Below, piece by piece: positions 20,980-24,159 of a DNA stretch of 24,159 nt. A program made the translations under genes and the position numbers. This stretch comes from a virus. The first letter of the stretch is position 1. Each line of letters starts with the position of its first letter. Where the stretch lies: positions 1 through 24,159 of IMG/VR virus record IMGVR_UViG_3300043449_000890; one strand, given 5' to 3'. The notes beneath the pieces were generated by a model. The model saw nothing but the letters and a program-made list of their open reading frames with translations, ran no database searches and was not told where the DNA came from.

Positions 20980-21607
20980 GTAGTTTCTCCGGTCCCTCCG
21001 CTAGGTAACAGTCCGTTATGTCCATACCAGATGGTAATTGTACTATTTGTGCGTTAGGTACCTCCTGTGCGACACGCCGAGCGAAGTCTTGTCCAGGATT
21101 GGAGCCGTCTATCTTGTCGTCATTATCTCCGACAATCAACACACGCTCTCTGCCTTGCACTAAACGAGGGAAGTGTTCTTTCCAACTGGCTACACCAGGG
21201 CAACCTACCGCAGGTATCTGTAACATCTGAGAGATGATGAGAGTATCGAACTCTCCCTCACAGATTACTAATACATCTGACTCAACATCTAAATCTCTCA
21301 CGTTATACAGGTGCGACTTCTGCCCTGCAGGCGAGCCGTACTTTGGATTGCCTTCGTGCAATCTCCGAAACTTCCAGCCCACTACCCCGCCTGATAGCAC
21401 AATGTATGGAATAGAAATCCATCCAGCGTAGGATTCGTGCGGTCCATACTCAGTGGTAATGACGCCTATCTGTGCGTACTCAACCGCTTCCTTAGATAGT
21501 CCACGTCCTACGAGATACGCTATTGCCTCGGGATTTTCCTGTAGCGCCGCGTGGTAACGTGAGGCCAGCCCTTTCAATAATTCCTGTTGCGATTTTGTAG
21601 GCATCAC
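20960..21607 (-). CDS. DNA primase, TOPRIM domain protein
   Basis: 215 residues. Residues 1-50 are the DnaG-type linker (AIAYLVGRGLSKEAVEYAQI). The TOPRIM centre holds LVICEGEFDTL (Glu117-Asp121) and LIVGDNDD (Asp161, Asp163), the metal-binding acids for primer synthesis. SPAGQKSHLYNV matches the primase basic region. It lacks the zinc finger, which is coded by the preceding gene. GTG 21607 (or ATG 21604) lies inside that gene, with GGGAG upstream. The overlap of 116 bases is unusually long. The two products may work together as one primase. Confidence 0.85.
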   Translation of the reverse strand: MMPTKSQQELLKGLASRYHAALQENPEAIAYLVGRGLSKEAVEYAQIGVITTEYGPHESYAGWISIPYIVLSGGVVGWKFRRLHEGNPKYGSPAGQKSHLYNVRDLDVESDVLVICEGEFDTLIISQMLQIPAVGCPGVASWKEHFPRLVQGRERVLIVGDNDDKIDGSNPGQDFARRVAQEVPNAQIVQLPSGMDITDCYLAEGPEKLRERLAL

Positions 21608-21860
21608 GCTTATCTACTCCCTCTTTAATCATCACGATGTTAATAGCATTGCCACCCTGAGCGCAGGTGTGGCAGTAAAAGACCTGGTTGATAGTATCTA
21701 TGACAGCGCTTCGTCTCTTGTCCGGATGAAGGAAGCAACGCACGCTCACGTTCCTTCCCTCTCGTACCTCTCCGCCATAGTGGTCGACGATAGGGATTAT
21801 CTGTAGCGACCCGGCATCGGACTTACCCTTACCTCTGGCCCTACGAAATCCCTCACTCAT
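21492..21860 (-). CDS. DNA primase zinc-finger (CHC2-type) protein
   Basis: 122 residues. NVSVRCFLHPDKRRSAVIDT and VFYCHTCAQGGNAINIV give C42, H45, C63 and C66, the CHC2 zinc-binding set with the typical CxxCxxGG and helix that follow. This domain helps DnaG-like primases read template. ATG 21860 (or GTG 21863) overlaps the previous stop by a base. After IIERAGLTLPRG, which is still primase-like, the tail becomes basic and low-complexity (GATGKSRGNSVSRRTWTI). This tail is read in the same DNA as the beginning of the TOPRIM gene but in another frame. Confidence 0.8.
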   Translation of the reverse strand: MSEGFRRARGKGKSDAGSLQIIPIVDHYGGEVREGRNVSVRCFLHPDKRRSAVIDTINQVFYCHTCAQGGNAINIVMIKEGVDKRDAYKIATGIIERAGLTLPRGATGKSRGNSVSRRTWTI

Positions 21861-22045
21861 CACGCCTCTTCTTCTGTTGGGTCCACTTCAATCTCTATCC
21901 CAGATACGTACATATCATAGGAGTTATGGTCGCCTCGTTTGAGGATACCCAAGAACTTTTGCTTAGCCTCCTCTGGTGAGTTAGCCATCAGCATTGTCTT
22001 GTACACCACTCTCTCCTTGCCCATCACTCGGTAGTGACTTATCAT
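21860..22045 (-). CDS. Hypothetical small protein
   Basis: 61 residues: MISHYRVMGKERVVYKTMLM, then SPEEAKQKFLGILKRGD and an acidic end. Beta-strand then helix then strand, like other small phage proteins. ATG 22045 has AGGAGG about 9 bases upstream. Its 5' part overlaps the preceding 46-residue frame. Function unknown. Confidence 0.6.
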   Translation of the reverse strand: MISHYRVMGKERVVYKTMLMANSPEEAKQKFLGILKRGDHNSYDMYVSGIEIEVDPTEEEA

Positions 22046-22121
22046 CTTTCTTCGCCTCCTGCTCTGGCACTAACCCGCTCATAGTTTCTGTTGTTGTTAT
22101 CTCACCTTGTGGTACTGGCAT
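21981..22121 (-). CDS. Hypothetical 46-residue protein, overlapping frame
   Basis: MPVPQGEITTTETMSGLVPE, then a polar acidic tail (SLPSDGQGESGVQDNADG). A strong AAAGGAG stands about 7 bases before ATG 22121. It would overlap the following 61-residue gene by 65 bases in another frame. The composition is disordered and Ser/Gly/Asp-rich. It may be a real short protein or a frame that only feeds ribosomes to the next gene. Confidence 0.4.
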   Translation of the reverse strand: MPVPQGEITTTETMSGLVPEQEAKKDDKSLPSDGQGESGVQDNADG

Positions 22122-22122
22122 A

Positions 22123-22296
22123 TCATTCTCCTTTAATTACTTGTATTATTTCTTTTAACACTGTGTAGTTATGCCAAGGCAACCCACCTTCTCGATTGCC
22201 GTATTCTTCAACCTCTTTCGCTATCTGCTCACGATACTTCTGAGGTATGCAATCGCAGTAGTCCACAGTTTCATTGCACTTATTACAGATACCCAT
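22123..22296 (-). CDS. Small zinc-knuckle-like protein
   Basis: 57 residues: MGICNKCNETVDYCDCIPQK, then a polar helix and WHNYTVLKEIIQVIKGE. CxxC and CDC near the start could bind one metal. The start is ATG 22296, which shares a base with the resolvase stop and follows AGGAGAGG; an upstream ATG at 22341 is inside that gene and lacks such a site. Function unknown. Confidence 0.6.
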   Translation of the reverse strand: MGICNKCNETVDYCDCIPQKYREQIAKEVEEYGNREGGLPWHNYTVLKEIIQVIKGE

Positions 22297-22646
22297 TACT
22301 GCCTCTCCTGTAACCACGATTCTAAATCTTGAATGACCCACGACTTATCTATCCCGTGGTTGCGTCTCTTCACTACAACGAAGGCAGGAGGGACTTCCCC
22401 TAGTCCTCTTGCCTTCGCATAGTTCTTCGCCTCCGTGATGGCTTCATCCCAGAACGCAGGCAAATCTATTTTCTTCCGGTTCTTTAACTCCAGAATATAG
22501 GTCTGACCTGCGACGATACAGTACAAGTCTCCTTCATCCTTAGCCCCGGCTTTGGTCAGACGCTCAGCGATAACACCTTTATCACGTAACCATTTCATTA
22601 CGCCAGTCTCAAAGAGACTGCCCTTACGTCCGTTCTTGTTCGTCAT
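22296..22646 (-). CDS. PD-(D/E)XK nuclease, Holliday-junction-resolvase-like
   Basis: 116 residues. GSLFETGVMKWLRDKGVIAE gives the N-terminal Glu helix; TKAGAKDEGDLYCIV gives the catalytic Asp40; ILELKNRKKIDL gives E53-x-K55. This E...GD...ExK order is typical of small archaeal-Hjc/VRR-NUC-like resolvases, which cut branched DNA during replication or before packaging. The length suits a single-domain enzyme. ATG 22646 overlaps the previous stop and follows GAGG. It stands among replication genes. Which of the two nuclease-like proteins of this arm resolves junctions cannot be told here. Confidence 0.75.
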   Translation of the reverse strand: MTNKNGRKGSLFETGVMKWLRDKGVIAERLTKAGAKDEGDLYCIVAGQTYILELKNRKKIDLPAFWDEAITEAKNYAKARGLGEVPPAFVVVKRRNHGIDKSWVIQDLESWLQERQ

Positions 22647-22795
22647 TAGTCCTCGTTGTTGATTCGGTCAAGGATATTCTCAATAGAACCGTAGTCCTTC
22701 TTGAGTTGCCAATAACTAAAAGCATTGACCGCCCACTTGATTCCTTCATAGACTGCTAGGACAGCAATGCCTGTCCAAAAGATTTCCCAATTCAT
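22646..22795 (-). CDS. Small membrane protein in replication operon
   Basis: 49 residues: MNWEIFWTGIAVLAVYEGIK, then WAVNAFSYWQLKKDYGSIEN. One hydrophobic span at about 5-27 with a charged C-terminal tail. GGGAG precedes ATG 22795; TAATG overlaps on both sides. It could anchor replication factors to the membrane or act in exclusion; nothing in the sequence decides. Confidence 0.55.
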   Translation of the reverse strand: MNWEIFWTGIAVLAVYEGIKWAVNAFSYWQLKKDYGSIENILDRINNED

Positions 22796-23628
22796 TATAC
22801 GACTCCCGCTATGGCGCTGTTTCTATACGCCCTGCCTTGTGCGTCAGCGTCTCCTATTTGGCAGGTTGAATAATTAACGAACAGTTCTGAGTACATCGTG
22901 CCATCGGCAGAGTGTGGTCCAAACCTGTTCTTCACTGCAGCAACCTTCAAGATAGATTCAGTAGGATTAAATCCCAACGTGAGTATCATCGAAGGTAACT
23001 GACTTATCTTGCCGTGGATAGCCCGACGGGGTGGAGGTGCATCCGCCTTCCCGAACTCGCTTTGCTCCGACGTATGGTGGAGCACAAGTACGCACGCCTC
23101 AGTGGTACGAGCAAGGTGGTGAAATTCAGTCATAATCGCACGTAGACCAGACCATTCATTTTCTTGCTCAGCAACGACATTCGATAGGTTATCCACAACA
23201 ATAAGTTCTGGAGGATAGCCAAAGAGTTCGACGTAAGCCTTTACCTCTAACTCAATATCATCCAGTGTAGGTGATGGGTCAAAGACCCAACGGATATGAT
23301 TCATTTGCAATAACTGGTAGCGATAGAACTCCGGAGTCAACTCTAGATTCTCTTCGACCATTATCTGTGTGTGCTGTGTCTTGTGCGCTGCAGAGCGCAG
23401 AGCCACAGTCGTAGCGTCAGTATCAGCAGAGAAGAACAACGTAGGTACATTGGCCTTTGCTGCGTAGACCAGAGCAAACATTGACTTACCAGCATTTGGT
23501 TGCGCTGCAACCATACAGACTTGTCCTCTACGGAACTTCATCTGATTACCGGCGAGCGCTTTCCAGACATCAGGTAAGGGAACGGCCTTAGCCTGAGTGC
23601 CTTGCCACGCTCTTTGTAAATCAATCAA
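22795..23628 (-). CDS. DnaB/RecA-like replicative helicase ATPase
   Basis: 277 residues. Walker A is AAQPNAGKSM (41-50), Walker B ELIVVDN (141-147), and VLVLHHTSE (about 180-188) is the sensor strand. IHGKISQLPSMIL and KNRFG (233-237) match the DnaB-type C-terminal ATPase, where the Lys/Arg finger acts on the neighbour subunit. An N-terminal primase-binding domain is missing, so it is the ATPase core alone. TTG 23628 follows GGAG seven bases upstream and overlaps WhiB by 8 bases. Together with the split primase it would form the phage replication fork. A KaiC/RecA-like recombinase is the main alternative. Confidence 0.8.
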   Translation of the reverse strand: MIDLQRAWQGTQAKAVPLPDVWKALAGNQMKFRRGQVCMVAAQPNAGKSMFALVYAAKANVPTLFFSADTDATTVALRSAAHKTQHTQIMVEENLELTPEFYRYQLLQMNHIRWVFDPSPTLDDIELEVKAYVELFGYPPELIVVDNLSNVVAEQENEWSGLRAIMTEFHHLARTTEACVLVLHHTSEQSEFGKADAPPPRRAIHGKISQLPSMILTLGFNPTESILKVAAVKNRFGPHSADGTMYSELFVNYSTCQIGDADAQGRAYRNSAIAGVV

Positions 23629-23896
23629 GGTTGTACTCCGGAAGTCTTAGTGTAATCTTTGCGTGCTTGCGTAGTTCTCTACGTTGCCGCTCAGTAGTAC
23701 CTGCCCAGATACCAAATCCTTCGTGGTGCATTGACCACTCCAGACATTCAGACCTATGAGCACAGCCACCACAGATGTTGCGTATAGTTCTTAACGCATA
23801 CTCTGAGTACTGGAAAGCCTCATACAGGTCAGGATAAAAAATCTCTGTGTCGAGACCCCTACACGCGGGGTCCTCGAACTGTGATGGCTCTCGCAC
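23621..23896 (-). CDS. WhiB-family iron-sulfur transcription factor
   Basis: 91 residues. The four cluster ligands are Cys12, Cys42, Cys45 and Cys51 (NICGGCAHRSECLEW), spaced as in the family, followed by the signature turn GFGIWAG (60-66) and a basic tail TTERQRRELRKH. WhiB proteins occur only in Actinobacteria and their phages; they carry a 4Fe-4S cluster and bind sigma factor region 4. Phage versions such as that of mycobacteriophage TM4 block host WhiB function. GTG 23896 lies just two bases after the previous stop, and no well-placed ribosome site is seen, so the start is less sure. Confidence 0.92.
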   Translation of the reverse strand: MREPSQFEDPACRGLDTEIFYPDLYEAFQYSEYALRTIRNICGGCAHRSECLEWSMHHEGFGIWAGTTERQRRELRKHAKITLRLPEYNLD

Positions 23897-23898
23897 CT

Positions 23899-24153
23899 TT
23901 ATACGTTCTTAACACCGACAGCCTTACACTTTCTCCCTGTATAGTCTTTTGGTGCAGCACAGAGGAATCCACCCTTACGTGTGCCTGGATTATCTCGGTC
24001 ATCCCACTCACGCCAGTTCATATTTCCGTGAGCACAAGCAGGTGCTACTCCAGTAGCAGTAGGTGTTACTGGCTTGATAGGAGTAACAGTTGCTGTTGCT
24101 TCGGTTGGTACTGGAACGCTTGGACGATTGACTTGCGCTACTCCACGTAGCAT
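23899..24153 (-). CDS. Protein with C-terminal CxHG...C...C zinc-ribbon-like domain (edge of window)
   Basis: 84 residues from ATG 24153, but the frame stays open to the window edge, so the true start may lie outside. The first 37 residues are Pro/Thr/Val-rich linker (VPVPTEATATVTPIKPVTPT). The end, PACAHGNMNWREWDDRDNPG, then GGFLCAAPKDYTGRKCKAV, has the CxHG...FxC...C pattern that I know from C-termini of phage DNA-metabolism proteins. A linker plus ribbon is what one expects at the end of a longer protein, perhaps a single-strand DNA-binding one. Confidence 0.55.
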   Translation of the reverse strand: MLRGVAQVNRPSVPVPTEATATVTPIKPVTPTATGVAPACAHGNMNWREWDDRDNPGTRKGGFLCAAPKDYTGRKCKAVGVKNV

Positions 24154-24159
24154 CTGTGA

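Noticed and set aside
1-24159. Integrase, excisionase, insertion sequence or attachment site
   Set aside because: No recombinase or transposase motif and no long terminal or direct repeat was seen in the window; lifestyle cannot be decided from this piece.

Overview
The window is a piece of a double-stranded DNA tailed phage (or prophage-like contig) of an actinobacterial host. The host call rests on an intact WhiB-family gene. A capsid start of the N4-gp56 type, the portal, the terminase and the absence of any visible long-tail gene suit a podovirus-like actinophage. No integrase, tRNA gene or host housekeeping gene is visible. Starts are often GTG or TTG, and most genes touch or overlap by 1-20 bases.

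Left arm (1-14512, all minus strand, read right to left): terminase large subunit, three very basic small proteins, portal, a 43-residue basic protein, a membrane peptide, a proline-rich protein, a giant 1579-residue protein, three further likely virion proteins, scaffold, and the start of the major capsid protein, which runs off the left edge. This is the packaging and head module, with a set of probable internal or ejection proteins between portal and scaffold.

Centre (14513-15300): a non-coding divergent region. It holds a tight cluster of four DnaA-box-like 9-mers, three TAAGTTAC repeats, several inverted repeats, a good sigma70-type promoter for the rightward genes and a weaker candidate for the leftward genes. 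It looks like a replication origin and control switch.

Middle operon (15305-19250, plus strand): nineteen small, tightly coupled genes. Several starts follow the same GAAAGGGTA ribosome-binding motif. Most products are unknown, three have zinc-ribbon-like cysteine pairs, and the last is a membrane-anchored lytic-transglycosylase-like protein. After it come two stem-loops, the second a bidirectional-looking terminator. Their loops are antisense to the GAAAGGGTA motif. One stretch can pair over 17 bases with the ribosome-binding site and start codon of the operon's second gene. This possible 3'-UTR RNA regulator is the most unusual thing seen here.

Right arm (19344-24159, minus strand): DNA metabolism and transcription takeover. 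In transcription order: a C-terminal zinc-ribbon protein (cut by or starting at the edge), WhiB, a DnaB/RecA-like ATPase, a membrane peptide, a PD-(D/E)XK nuclease of Holliday-resolvase type, small proteins, a primase split into zinc-finger and TOPRIM genes that overlap by over 100 bases, a small helical protein, a sigma-like factor, a second PD-(D/E)XK-like protein and an FmdB-type zinc ribbon. The phage thus probably brings its own primase and helicase, borrows host DnaA for origin opening, and re-programmes host transcription through WhiB and the sigma-like protein.
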